Positions 54,375 to 63,143 of a stretch of DNA of 64,000 nt are shown piece by piece. The notes under the pieces were generated by a model. It made no database searches, was not told where the DNA came from, and worked only from the letters and a program-made list of their open reading frames with translations. Position 1 is the stretch's first letter. The number at the start of each line of letters is the position of its first letter. The DNA is taken from the NCBI RefSeq assembly GCF_027111335.1, contig NZ_CP114288.1:3410001-3474000 (forward strand), in the 5' to 3' direction. Made by a program: the position numbers and the translations under genes. The DNA is from Flavobacterium aquiphilum. GTDB taxonomy: Bacteria > Bacteroidota > Bacteroidia > Flavobacteriales > Flavobacteriaceae.

Positions 54375-55874
54375 ATGAAAAAATATATTCTTGCCATTGA
54401 CCAAGGTACGAGCAGTACCAAAACCATACTTTTTGACGAATTAGGACAAGCAGTTTCTAAAGGCAGTGTGGATCTAAAAACGAATTATTTTGACAATGGT
54501 TTTGTAGAACAAAATCCGGAAGATATTTATCAAAATGTTCTTGATTCTGTTCGCATTTGCCTGAACAATTTTAGCAATCAGGGACTTCAATTTACAAATA
54601 TTGTTTCCTGCGGAATCAGTAACCAAAGAGAAACATTTGTTCTTTGGGACAAAGACGGAAAAGCAGTGGCTCCGGCAGTGGTTTGGGCTTGTAAGCGTTC
54701 TATTAACGTTTGTACTGATTTAATCGAAAAAGGGCAAAATGATTTTATAAAACAAAAAACAGGCTTATTATTAGACCCATATTTTTCGGGTACTAAATTA
54801 CTTTGGTTGATACAAAATGACGCTGAATTAAAAGAAAAAGTAGAAAATGGAGAAGTTTATTTTGGAACTGTAGATTGCTGGCTTTTGTACAAACTAACCA
54901 ATGGAACTCATTTCAAAACCGATTATACAAATGCTTCCCGAACCTTACTTTTCAATATTCATACCCTAAAATGGGATACTGAAATTCTTGAAAAATGGGG
55001 ATTGAGCAACTTGAACCTGCCCCACGCCTGCCCTTCCTCACATGATTTTGGAGCGTTTGATTTGAGTCAGATTTTGAATGACAATTCTACTATTTCAATT
55101 CCAATTACAGCCTTAATTGGCGACTCTCATGCAGCCACTTTTGGAGAAGGCTGTTTTGAAAAAGGTACTACCAAAGTCACACTGGGAACAGGGAGTTCGA
55201 TTATGATGAATATTGGCAGCGAAGCCGTTTTATCCAATTCAGGAATGCTCACAACTATTTGCTGGAGTACGGAAAACCGAGTGGATTATGCGCTTGAAGG
55301 CGCTATTGTTTCCTGCGGTTCCACCATAGAATGGTTGAAAAACGAATTGCAATTATTCTCCAATGTGGTCGAAACAGCAGCTATGGCAACCGCTATTGCT
55401 GATAATGCCGGCGTTTATCTAATTCCTGCTTTTAGCGGATTAGGTGCACCGCACTGGCAAATGAGCCGAAAAGCATCGATCGAAGGAATGACTTTTGGAA
55501 CAACTAAAAATCATATTGTCAGAGCAGCTTTAGAAAGTATTCCATACCAAATAAAAGATGTGGTGGAAGCTATGGCAAAAGACATGCAAGCACCATTAAA
55601 ATCTATTTCTGTAAACGGAGGTATGACTCAAAACAAATTTGTTATTCATTATCTGGCCGATTTACTAGGAATTCCGCTAAACAGACAACAAAATCCGGAT
55701 GTTTCTGCTTTAGGAGCCGCTTATTTATCCGGACTTAAAAGCGGTGTGTACAGCAGTATTGAACAACTTTCAAATCTTGTTAAAAACCAAACTGAACAAG
55801 TTTTAGCTAATTTATTGAATGAATTGCCTTCAAATGGATATTTGGGTTGGAAAGAAAAAATAACAAAAGAATAG
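54375..55874 (+). CDS. FGGY-family carbohydrate kinase (glycerol-kinase-like)
   Basis: This 499-residue protein has the FGGY/actin-fold marks: the phosphate loop DQGTSSTKT (9-17), GISNQRETFVLWD, a GTVDCWLLYKLTNG segment, ALIGDSHAATFGEG with the catalytic aspartate of GDSH, VTLGTGSSIMMN, and C-terminal SVNGGMTQNKFVIHYLADLLGI with LGAAYLSGL. It resembles glycerol kinase in several places but sits in a sugar operon, so a ketose made by the upstream isomerase is a better substrate guess. It is the last operon gene, with a strong terminator after it. Confidence 0.88.
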   Translation: MKKYILAIDQGTSSTKTILFDELGQAVSKGSVDLKTNYFDNGFVEQNPEDIYQNVLDSVRICLNNFSNQGLQFTNIVSCGISNQRETFVLWDKDGKAVAPAVVWACKRSINVCTDLIEKGQNDFIKQKTGLLLDPYFSGTKLLWLIQNDAELKEKVENGEVYFGTVDCWLLYKLTNGTHFKTDYTNASRTLLFNIHTLKWDTEILEKWGLSNLNLPHACPSSHDFGAFDLSQILNDNSTISIPITALIGDSHAATFGEGCFEKGTTKVTLGTGSSIMMNIGSEAVLSNSGMLTTICWSTENRVDYALEGAIVSCGSTIEWLKNELQLFSNVVETAAMATAIADNAGVYLIPAFSGLGAPHWQMSRKASIEGMTFGTTKNHIVRAALESIPYQIKDVVEAMAKDMQAPLKSISVNGGMTQNKFVIHYLADLLGIPLNRQQNPDVSALGAAYLSGLKSGVYSSIEQLSNLVKNQTEQVLANLLNELPSNGYLGWKEKITKE

Positions 55875-55896
55875 TTTTTGAAAAACCAAAAAATTA

Positions 55897-55940
55897 AAAA
55901 AAAAGAAGCATGTTTAGTAGTAAAATGCTTCTTTTTTTTT
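55897..55940 (+). terminator. Terminator of the sugar operon
   Basis: An A-rich arm ending GAAGCAT (55897-55911) pairs with ATGCTTC plus a long T run (55925-55940), 23 bases after the kinase stop codon. Confidence 0.85.
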
Positions 55941-56031
55941 GGGGATCAAGTTGTTATATTTCAATGTAATAGAAAATAAAAAAACTTCAAACGAATGGGG
56001 TTTTATTTTGATTTTTTACAACAATTATTAT

Positions 56032-57051
56032 TTATTTTTTTTCAAAGTAAAGGTAATTAGTGCTATTGCTTACATCACGTAATCGTATTTGTGAATTATT
56101 AAATTCGAATAACTTCCAATTTTTATTCAATTTATTAAGCAAATCCGAACTAAAATTTATTTTTAATTCTCTAACGCCATTCTGAATGCTAGTACTCCAT
56201 TGTCCCTTTTCTGAAATACCTCCTTTAGTGGCTATCACCGAATTATCATTTTGAAATAAAAATGTATAATCTCTACAAGACGAGGTTTTTTCAGAACCAT
56301 CAAAAAAATAAGATATTTCCCAAGAACCTTTTGTTACCGTAGCTATAAAATCCAGCTTCACAATATTATTGTCAGGGCAGTAATCAATAGCGTACTTTAT
56401 GGCATTTTCAAAATCTAAATCATTCATAATGGAATTTGTTTTCCCATTGTAATCCACCACAGAAATTGGATACTGCAAGGAAATATATACGCCAGGCTTT
56501 AAATTTTTTATAAAATTAAAAAACGCCTGATCGTCCGGTATAGACTGAGAACTTGCCGACTGATTAAAACTATTATAAGTAGTAATCGTTATTGGGTAAT
56601 TAATGTTTAATCCATTGATTTTGGCCAAAAGATCAGGGTAATGATTCCAATAATCGATTAAGGAATTAAAATCGGATTCACTGGGAACAACTTTTTCATA
56701 GTAATTATAATAAATCATAGTGACGGGAAAATCTATTTTCACAATATCACTATCTGTACTGATTGCATTAATATTATCTATAACTTTTTTATAATCAGCC
56801 GCCGAATTAATTGCAATTTTTGCACTATTGACAGTAATCGTATATGGGAATTTTATGGTACAATAGCTTGACCCGTCAATTATGTTATTCTGCACTGTAT
56901 TGACCATAGCAACCCTTTGCAGATAAGTCGCAAGAGGAGAAGTATTTGTAATTGTTCCTTGTCTGTTATTCTCTTGAACATCCGATTCACTTTGGCACGA
57001 CAACAAGAACAACAACGCCGCTATAGATAAAATTTTCTTCAAAGTGGTCAT
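56032..57051 (-). CDS. Lipoprotein with four repeats and a lipocalin-like C-terminal domain
   Basis: This 339-residue protein has a lipobox (LFLLSC, Cys19), then four repeats of about 42 residues, each with an (F/Y)P-(Y/V/I)-(T/S) strand followed by a helix: FPYTITV at 68-74, FPVTMIY at 108-114, YPITITT at 152-158 and YPISVVD at 194-200. The last ~100 residues (GSWEISYFF ... GGISEKGQWSTSI ... NWKLFEFNNSQIRLRD) look like a small lipocalin-like barrel. I do not recognise a named family. A copy of the AGTAGGGTAA/TGTTTTA element points at it, linking it to the ECF sigma gene next door. Confidence 0.8.
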   Translation of the reverse strand: MTTLKKILSIAALLFLLSCQSESDVQENNRQGTITNTSPLATYLQRVAMVNTVQNNIIDGSSYCTIKFPYTITVNSAKIAINSAADYKKVIDNINAISTDSDIVKIDFPVTMIYYNYYEKVVPSESDFNSLIDYWNHYPDLLAKINGLNINYPITITTYNSFNQSASSQSIPDDQAFFNFIKNLKPGVYISLQYPISVVDYNGKTNSIMNDLDFENAIKYAIDYCPDNNIVKLDFIATVTKGSWEISYFFDGSEKTSSCRDYTFLFQNDNSVIATKGGISEKGQWSTSIQNGVRELKINFSSDLLNKLNKNWKLFEFNNSQIRLRDVSNSTNYLYFEKK

Positions 57052-57165
57052 ATTTATATTTTTACAAATGTAATCAAATTCATTAAACTGTTTCTTAATT
57101 TATTTAGCGATAAGTTTTCCATAAAACTATAACTTACTATAAATAAACAGCTTTCCATTCCTATA

Positions 57166-57195
57166 TAAAACAATTAGGTTTCCTTTTACCCTACT
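57166..57195 (-). promoter_or_regulatory. Putative ECF sigma promoter, copy 1 (repeat lipoprotein)
   Basis: On the minus strand: AGTAGGGTAA (57186-57195), 13 bases, TGTTTTA (57166-57172). It points to the repeat lipoprotein gene and would give a leader of about 110 nucleotides. It is identical in both boxes and in spacing to the copies at 57758 and 61316. Confidence 0.7.
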
Positions 57196-57209
57196 TATAT
57201 TAAAAACAA

Positions 57210-57217
57210 TATATTTG
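57210..57217 (+). promoter_or_regulatory. Vegetative -7 element of the sigma gene
   Basis: TATATTTG is a perfect TAnnTTTG, 23 bases before the sigma start codon. The ECF-type element on the other strand lies just upstream, so the two promoters are divergent and close. Confidence 0.5.
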
Positions 57218-57240
57218 TATAACACCAATTAAAGATTTAA

Positions 57241-57756
57241 ATGCCAACTAAAAACCAATCGAATACCTGCGATGAAATAATTTTTTCGACGTTCTTTAAA
57301 GGTCATATCAAAGCGCTTCGAAATTTTCTTTTTTACAAATTTGGCAATCTCGATCATGCCGAAGATGTAGCGCAGGAAGCTTTTGTTAAACTTTGGCAAA
57401 ATTGTGGTTCGGTACCACTGGAAAAAGCAAAATCATATGTTTACACTATTGCCAACAACAGTAGTCTTAACAAAATTGCGCATGAAAAAGTGGTTTTGAA
57501 ATACGAAAAGAACTTCAAGGGTTTAGATAAGACAAATGAAAGCCCCGAATATCTTTTGGAAGAAAAACAATTTCAAGCCAAACTTTTAAAAGCCATTGAA
57601 AACTTAAACGAAAAACAGCGCGTTGCTTTTTTGATGCATCGAATTGATGAAAAAAAATACAGCGAAATCGCATTGGAATTAAACATAAGCGTAAAGGCAG
57701 TCGAAAAACGTATTCATCTGGCTTTATTGAACTTACGTAAAGATATTGATTTATAA
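57241..57756 (+). CDS. ECF RNA polymerase sigma factor (FecI-like)
   Basis: This 171-residue sigma-70 family factor has region 2 (LRNFLFYKFGNLDHAEDVAQEAFVKLWQN) and region 4 (LNEKQRVAFLMHRIDEKKYSEIALELNISVKAVEKRIHLALLNLR) joined by a short linker, without regions 1 or 3. The next genes encode a FecR-like anti-sigma factor and a TonB-dependent receptor with a signalling domain, so it belongs to a cell-surface signalling trio. A vegetative -7 element precedes it. The three identical AGTAGGGTAA/TGTTTTA elements nearby are its probable targets. Confidence 0.92.
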   Translation: MPTKNQSNTCDEIIFSTFFKGHIKALRNFLFYKFGNLDHAEDVAQEAFVKLWQNCGSVPLEKAKSYVYTIANNSSLNKIAHEKVVLKYEKNFKGLDKTNESPEYLLEEKQFQAKLLKAIENLNEKQRVAFLMHRIDEKKYSEIALELNISVKAVEKRIHLALLNLRKDIDL

Positions 57757-57757
57757 A

Positions 57758-57787
57758 AGTAGGGTAAATTTAGTTCCGATTGTTTTA
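57758..57787 (+). promoter_or_regulatory. Putative ECF sigma promoter, copy 2 (fecR/receptor operon)
   Basis: AGTAGGGTAA (57758-57767), 13 bases, TGTTTTA (57781-57787), between the sigma and fecR genes. A start point about 7 bases on would leave a short leader before fecR. Confidence 0.75.
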
Positions 57788-57806
57788 ATTATACAATGAA
57801 AATACA

Positions 57807-58706
57807 ATGAAAAAAGATCGCTTATTAGCAAAATGGCTCAACAATGATTTGTCTAAGGACGAATTAGCCGAATTTGAAGCTAGTCCTGATTTTGAAAAAT
57901 ACCAAAGAATTAAAAATTACACTGCTCATTTAACTTTAGATGATTTGGATGAAAATGCAATGTTGTCCAACATTCTCAAACAGAAAAAAGTGGCGGGCAA
58001 GGTAGTTTCTTTTGACAAAAAATGGATGCTTAGGATAGCTGCGGTGCTTGTTTTAGCTCTTGGAATTACGTTTGCACTACGATTTTTCACGCCTGAAATA
58101 CAAACTGCAGGTTTTGGAGAAAAAACCACTTGTACTTTACCTGACAATTCTGAAGTAGTGTTAAATTCAGGTTCCGAAATAAAATATAAAAAATGGAACT
58201 GGAATAATGACAGAAAGCTTGAATTAAAGGGAGAAGCTTATTTCAGGGTTTCAAAAGGCAAACGATTTGAAGTACATACCCAATTAGGAAAAGTTACCGT
58301 TTTGGGAACTCAATTTGATGTTAAGGCTAGAAACAAAAGGTTTGATGTAGTGTGTTATGAAGGACGCGTAAAAGTAAATTATAAGCACACTCAAATTGTA
58401 TTGACCCACGGACAAAGTGTTAGTTTTGAAAATGAAAAGCAGGTTAACATAAATGTGAACTCATTAAAACCGGAATGGATTGATAATGAAATATCCTTTC
58501 ATCAGGAAAATATCAGAAGCATACTTGACGAAGTTGAAAGACAATACAATATTACAATTGAATTAAACACGAACGACACAACCTCTTTATTTACAGGAAA
58601 ATTACCTTCTAAGGACTTAAATGTAGCCTTGCAAATTATCGGCACAACTTATAATTTAAAAGCCAAAAAAGTCTCCAAAAATAAAATAATTTTTGACAAG
58701 AAGTAA
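57807..58706 (+). CDS. FecR-type transmembrane anti-sigma factor
   Basis: This 299-residue protein has a cytoplasmic N-terminus that would bind the sigma factor, one membrane helix (about 72-93, RIAAVLVLALGITFALRFF), a periplasmic FecR domain (TLPDNSEVVLNSGSEIKYKK, LKGEAYFRVSKGKRFEVHTQ, VTVLGTQFDVKA) and a C-terminal DUF4974 domain (SILDEVERQYNITIELN, FTGKLPSKDLNVALQII) that contacts the receptor's signalling domain. It relays receptor occupancy to the sigma factor. It is immediately followed by the receptor gene (no gap). A putative ECF promoter precedes it. Confidence 0.92.
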   Translation: MKKDRLLAKWLNNDLSKDELAEFEASPDFEKYQRIKNYTAHLTLDDLDENAMLSNILKQKKVAGKVVSFDKKWMLRIAAVLVLALGITFALRFFTPEIQTAGFGEKTTCTLPDNSEVVLNSGSEIKYKKWNWNNDRKLELKGEAYFRVSKGKRFEVHTQLGKVTVLGTQFDVKARNKRFDVVCYEGRVKVNYKHTQIVLTHGQSVSFENEKQVNINVNSLKPEWIDNEISFHQENIRSILDEVERQYNITIELNTNDTTSLFTGKLPSKDLNVALQIIGTTYNLKAKKVSKNKIIFDKK

Positions 58707-61241
58707 ATGTTGCGTCCCAAACAATCTCATTTTTTGATATTGCTGTTTTTTGTTGCCCTGAATCTTTTTGCTCAGGACAATGAAAAGACAATGCCTATAA
58801 AAAAAATATTGTTTGATATTGAGCAACAACATCTGGTAAGCTTTAATTACACAGAAGACAACATTGTTAATTACGAAATAACTCCGCCTAAAAAATCACT
58901 TTCATTAGGACAAAAACTGGAATATCTAGCCAAAGAAACCAATTTATCCTTTGAAAACATTGGGAACAAATTCATTAATATTTATAAAAAAACGGAAGAA
59001 TCCCAAATAATTTGCGGTTACGTTCTCTCTGGTAAGGACAAAAAACCAATTGAAAACGTAAACATTACTTTACCTAACAAAGTTCACATCACCACTGATG
59101 CAAATGGTTATTTTAAGTTTAAGAAAAGAGGCGAAATTATAATTTCTATTACTCACGTTGGATTTATTTCAAAAGAAATTATCATAAACAATCCTGATTC
59201 AAAAAATTGTCTTGAAATACTTTTGGAACCTGAAATTACCATGCTTCAGGAAATTAAAACCAATTCCATTTTAGCATCAGGAATTTCAAAAAAAACAGAT
59301 GGATCATTTGAAATCAAACCCAAGAAATTTGGTATTCTTCCCGGACTCATTGAGCCTGACGCCTTGCAAACGATGCAACAGATCCCTGGAGTAAACAGTA
59401 TTGATGAAAGTGTATCAAGTATCAACGTTAGAGGTGGTACACACGACCAAAATTTATTTTTGTGGAATGGAATCCGAATGTTTCAAACGGGGCACTTTTT
59501 TGGATTGATTTCTGTATTTAATCCAAATTTACCACACACTATATCTATTTATAAAAATGGAAGTTCGGCCTTTTTCGGAGAAAGTGTTTCTAGTGTCGTT
59601 GCCATTTCATCCACCCCTGAAACAATGGAAAAAAATTCATTTGGTGCAGGAATAAATATGATTAATGCCGATATTTATGCAAAATACAATCTTTCGAAAA
59701 ATAGTTCTATAGAAATTTCTGGGCGTAAATCCATCACTGATTTTGTGGAAACCCCCACCTACAAAGAATATTTCGATAAAATATTTCAAAATACAACAAT
59801 CACCGATTTTTCAAAAAACCAAAATACGGACTACCAAAGCGACAAAAAATTCGATTTCTATGATGCTACGCTAAAATATGTTCAAAAAATAGGCCTTAAA
59901 GACCAAATTGTACTCGATTTAATTACCATTAAGGACAATCTGAAAGTGTTTCAAAGCGCAACCACAAATGACACTTACAGATCTGAAGACAATACTTTGC
60001 AACAGCAAAATTATGGAGGGAATTTGTTATGGACAAGAAACTGGAATGGTTCAAATACGACTAAAATCAATGTTTACAATTCTGCGTATGATCTTTTGGC
60101 CAATCAAAAAACAACTTTTGACAATCAAATTGTCATTCAGGAAAATACGGTCAATAATAATGGAGTCAATTTAGAAAACAACCATATCATTACGCCTAAA
60201 TTTAGCTTTAACGAAGGATATCAATTCAATGAAATCGGTGTTACAAATTTAGAAGATGTAACAAATCCAGATTTCTATCGTAGAGTTAAAGAAGTCCTTA
60301 GAACCCACGCTTTAATTTTTGAAGGAAAATATAACGATACGATTTCAAGGATCTATTTTAAAGCGGGAACACGAATTAATTATATTGATAAATTTAAGAA
60401 ATGCATCGTAGAACCCCGAATTCAATTTGGCTACAGCATCAATAAAAATCTGATTTTAGAGCTGTTGGGTGAGTTAAAAAGTCAAACCTCCCAACAAATC
60501 ATTGATTTACAAAAAGACTATTTTGGAATTGAAAAAAGGAGGTGGATTATCTCTAATGATTCGACAATCCCTATCCAAAGAAGCAAGCAATTATCATTCA
60601 ATTTATTCTATAAAAAAAATGATTGGCTATTTGATATAGAAAATTTCTATAAAAAAGTAACCGGAATTACGACTTCTAGTCAAGGCTTTCAGAACCAATT
60701 GGAGTTTGTAAAAATGGCAGGCGATTATGAAGTTTTGGGAACCGAAATTCTTGCCCAAAAAAAAATGAACCACTTTCTAACTTGGTTAAGTTATACCTAT
60801 AACCATAATAACTATCATTTTATTAATTATGAATACCCTACTTTCCCTAACAACTTTGAAATAATACATACTGCTACTTTGGCAGGAATGTATGAGAAAA
60901 ACAATTTCAAAATCGCTTTGGGAACAAAATGGACTTCGGGCAGACCAAAAACCTCTCTTGATAACACTCTAATTGATTATTCTAATCCTGTTTTAGTTTA
61001 TAATACACCTAACAATACCAATTTACATAACTTTCTACAGGTAAATCTTTCGTCGACTTACAAATGGGAAACAATCAAAGGAGTTCAATACAAATTAGGA
61101 TTGTCCGTTTTAAACATCTTTAACACGAAAAATGAAATCAACGAGTACTATAGAATAAATTCTTTAACAAATTCTGTTGAAGAAGTAAACACATTCTCGC
61201 TACGAAGAACTCCAAATATCAGTTTTAGAGTTTTATTTTAA
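58707..61241 (+). CDS. TonB-dependent receptor with N-terminal signalling (STN) domain
   Basis: This 844-residue protein has a signal peptide (ILLFFVALNLFAQ), an STN signalling domain (about 30-95: MPIKKILFDIEQQHLVSFNY ... LEYLAKETNLSFENI), a carboxypeptidase-like domain (about 100-175: GYVLSGKDKKPIENVNITLP), a plug (SINVRGGTHDQNLFLWNGIRMF, then FFGESVSSVVAIS) and a barrel that ends in a terminal aromatic (NISFRVLF). STN makes it a transducer of the FecA type. There is no SusD gene next to it, so a siderophore, metal chelate or small peptide is more likely than a glycan. Ligand unknown. Confidence 0.92.
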   Translation: MLRPKQSHFLILLFFVALNLFAQDNEKTMPIKKILFDIEQQHLVSFNYTEDNIVNYEITPPKKSLSLGQKLEYLAKETNLSFENIGNKFINIYKKTEESQIICGYVLSGKDKKPIENVNITLPNKVHITTDANGYFKFKKRGEIIISITHVGFISKEIIINNPDSKNCLEILLEPEITMLQEIKTNSILASGISKKTDGSFEIKPKKFGILPGLIEPDALQTMQQIPGVNSIDESVSSINVRGGTHDQNLFLWNGIRMFQTGHFFGLISVFNPNLPHTISIYKNGSSAFFGESVSSVVAISSTPETMEKNSFGAGINMINADIYAKYNLSKNSSIEISGRKSITDFVETPTYKEYFDKIFQNTTITDFSKNQNTDYQSDKKFDFYDATLKYVQKIGLKDQIVLDLITIKDNLKVFQSATTNDTYRSEDNTLQQQNYGGNLLWTRNWNGSNTTKINVYNSAYDLLANQKTTFDNQIVIQENTVNNNGVNLENNHIITPKFSFNEGYQFNEIGVTNLEDVTNPDFYRRVKEVLRTHALIFEGKYNDTISRIYFKAGTRINYIDKFKKCIVEPRIQFGYSINKNLILELLGELKSQTSQQIIDLQKDYFGIEKRRWIISNDSTIPIQRSKQLSFNLFYKKNDWLFDIENFYKKVTGITTSSQGFQNQLEFVKMAGDYEVLGTEILAQKKMNHFLTWLSYTYNHNNYHFINYEYPTFPNNFEIIHTATLAGMYEKNNFKIALGTKWTSGRPKTSLDNTLIDYSNPVLVYNTPNNTNLHNFLQVNLSSTYKWETIKGVQYKLGLSVLNIFNTKNEINEYYRINSLTNSVEEVNTFSLRRTPNISFRVLF

Positions 61242-61315
61242 CACATTCTGTATTAGTAATTTAAAAACCTAACACACTTTTTTTTTCATTTTTTTTATCA
61301 AAATAATAATTCTTT

Positions 61316-61345
61316 AGTAGGGTAATCTGTATCAAAGCTGTTTTA
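61316..61345 (+). promoter_or_regulatory. Putative ECF sigma promoter, copy 3 (cytochrome operon)
   Basis: AGTAGGGTAA (61316-61325), 13 bases, TGTTTTA (61339-61345). It precedes the first cytochrome gene by about 107 bases. A GCTGTT/AACAGC hairpin (61337-61357) overlaps its right end. Confidence 0.75.
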
Positions 61346-61452
61346 TTATTGAACAGCATCAAAAAAAAAAACAGAAAACATCTCTTAAAAAAAGCTAAGG
61401 CATCCCATTTTAGCGTGGAGATTTATTTTATTAACCAACTAAATAATTAACT

Positions 61453-61836
61453 ATGAAAAAATTAAAACCAATTTGTACAGCCCTAGTTATAGCTTTTGCA
61501 ATAATGTCCTGCAGCGGGGGTGATGACTCACCTACAGATACTACAACCACAACAACTACAGGAGGAAGTGGAGGTACAACTGTAACCAATCCTACTTATA
61601 CAGCAAATATTAAATCCATTATAGACAATAATTGCGTATCCTGTCATGGACCAGGAGGAGAAAACGCCTCAGTTCCTTTACAAACCTACGCACAGGTAAG
61701 CGCGAAAGCATCACTAATTAAACAAAGAATCGAATTACCGGCCGGCAATGCTTCGGTAATGCCTAAAGGAGGAAAATTATCGCAGACTAATATCGATTTA
61801 ATCAATGCATGGATAACAAACGGAATGCCTAATTAA
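61453..61836 (+). CDS. Monohaem cytochrome c lipoprotein
   Basis: This 127-residue lipoprotein (lipobox IMSC, Cys20) has a threonine/glycine-rich linker (about 28-45) and one haem-binding domain: NPTYTANIKSIIDNNCVSCH (CVSCH 61-65), with a methionine in SVMPKGGKL as the likely second ligand. It ends NIDLINAWITNGMPN. It would carry or exchange electrons at the cell surface. A second, related cytochrome lies 1.3 kb on. It is the first gene after the third ECF-type promoter copy. Confidence 0.85.
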   Translation: MKKLKPICTALVIAFAIMSCSGGDDSPTDTTTTTTTGGSGGTTVTNPTYTANIKSIIDNNCVSCHGPGGENASVPLQTYAQVSAKASLIKQRIELPAGNASVMPKGGKLSQTNIDLINAWITNGMPN

Positions 61837-61860
61837 AGCCAAGTCTTTACAGTTAAAGAA

Positions 61861-62256
61861 ATGAATAAAAAAATCAAAATAATTCTTTTTGCCCTAATCG
61901 CAATTGGCCTGATTGGATTCATCGCCTATAATTATGTAATGTATGGAGGAGCGAGAAATTTGGAAAACGAAGAGACAAATTTCTCGGTGACTTCGGCATC
62001 GATTACCTCAGAATTTACCATAAACACCGAAACCGCAAATAAAAAATATCTTGAAAAAGCCGTGGCTGTAAAGGGCAAAATCACTGCTGTAAATGGCAAT
62101 GAAGTTATTTTAGATGAGATAATTATCTGCAGTTTCAAAAATCAGGATTCATCAATCAAAATCGGCCAGACAGTAACCATAAAAGGGAGAATTGTGGGCT
62201 ATGATGATTTAATGGGCGAATTAAAACTAGATCAATGTTTTGTAATCAAAAACTAA
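61861..62256 (+). CDS. OB-fold (tRNA_anti-like) membrane-anchored protein
   Basis: This 131-residue protein has one N-terminal membrane segment (IKIILFALIAIGLIGFIAYNYVMYG) and an extracytoplasmic domain: LEKAVAVKGKITAVNGNEVIL ... KIGQTVTIKGRIVGYDDLMGELKLDQCFVI. That matches the tRNA_anti-like OB-fold family of Bacteroidota, which has no established function. It lies 24 bases after the first cytochrome gene and 5 bases before the DUF5777 gene. Confidence 0.8.
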   Translation: MNKKIKIILFALIAIGLIGFIAYNYVMYGGARNLENEETNFSVTSASITSEFTINTETANKKYLEKAVAVKGKITAVNGNEVILDEIIICSFKNQDSSIKIGQTVTIKGRIVGYDDLMGELKLDQCFVIKN

Positions 62257-62261
62257 AGTAA

Positions 62262-63125
62262 ATGAATTTAAAACTATTATTATCCTTGATGCTTGGCCTT
62301 TCGGTCATTGGACAAGCTTTGGCACAAGACGACTTGCTAAAGCAATTGGATACTGTAAAGCCTAAAGAAAAACAAGTTGAAATTGCAGCTTTTAAAGGAC
62401 TGCAAATTTGCAACATGCAATCAACAAAGTTAGCAGCCAAAGGCGAATGGTATGTATTGATTTCACATCGATTTGGTGATTTGACCGAAGGGTTGGACAA
62501 TTTTTTCGGGTTGGATGATGCCTACACAAAAATTGGTGCAATTTATGGGATAACAAATGGATTGTCTGTTGGTTTGTCACGACAAACCAATAACAAAATT
62601 TACGAGCTAACGGCAAAATACAGAATCAAAAGCCAGGAAGAAAATGGGTTTCCTGTTACTGTTGTAGGGTATAATACTATGGATATCAATACCAATTTGA
62701 GTACCGATATTTATCCAAATTTAGAATTCAACAATCGTTTGGCATACACTACACAATTATTGGTTTCAAGAAAATTCAGCGATAGGTTTTCGGCAGAAAT
62801 AGCTCCTGTTTTTATTCATAAAAACCTCTACGACCCAACTACCGAAAGAGACAATCAATTTGTGATTGGAACTGGCGGAAGGTATAAATTAACAAAAAGA
62901 CTAAGTGTAAATTTAGAATATGCTGCAAGAATAGATGCTCCGGAAAACGATGTTTACCATGATTTACTGTCTGTAGGTTTGGATATTGAAACAGGCGGAC
63001 ATATTTTTCAGTTAGTATTTTCCAACTGTCAGACTATGAATGACGTTTATGTGTTTTCAAACGCTACCGGGAAATGGAATGGAGGAAGCATTTATTTCGG
63101 ATTTAATTTATACCGGGTTTTTTAA
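62262..63125 (+). CDS. DUF5777 outer-membrane beta-barrel protein
   Basis: This 287-residue protein has a signal peptide (LLSLMLGLSVIGQALAQ) and strongly alternating strands: WYVLISHRFGDLTEGLDNFFGLDD, IGAIYGITNGLSVGLSRQTNNKIYEL, LAYTTQLLVSRKFSDRFSAE. The C-terminus FGFNLYRVF is typical of a barrel. It matches DUF5777, a family I know only by name, often encoded with cytochrome c and YceI genes. It could be the outer membrane partner of the two cytochromes. It overlaps no neighbour; spacing is 5 and 18 bases. Confidence 0.82.
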   Translation: MNLKLLLSLMLGLSVIGQALAQDDLLKQLDTVKPKEKQVEIAAFKGLQICNMQSTKLAAKGEWYVLISHRFGDLTEGLDNFFGLDDAYTKIGAIYGITNGLSVGLSRQTNNKIYELTAKYRIKSQEENGFPVTVVGYNTMDINTNLSTDIYPNLEFNNRLAYTTQLLVSRKFSDRFSAEIAPVFIHKNLYDPTTERDNQFVIGTGGRYKLTKRLSVNLEYAARIDAPENDVYHDLLSVGLDIETGGHIFQLVFSNCQTMNDVYVFSNATGKWNGGSIYFGFNLYRVF

Positions 63126-63143
63126 ATTTAATAGGATATTCTA

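Noticed and set aside
61337..61357. GCTGTT/AACAGC hairpin, considered as terminator of the receptor gene
   Set aside because: No T run follows, and it overlaps the -10-like box of the putative ECF promoter.
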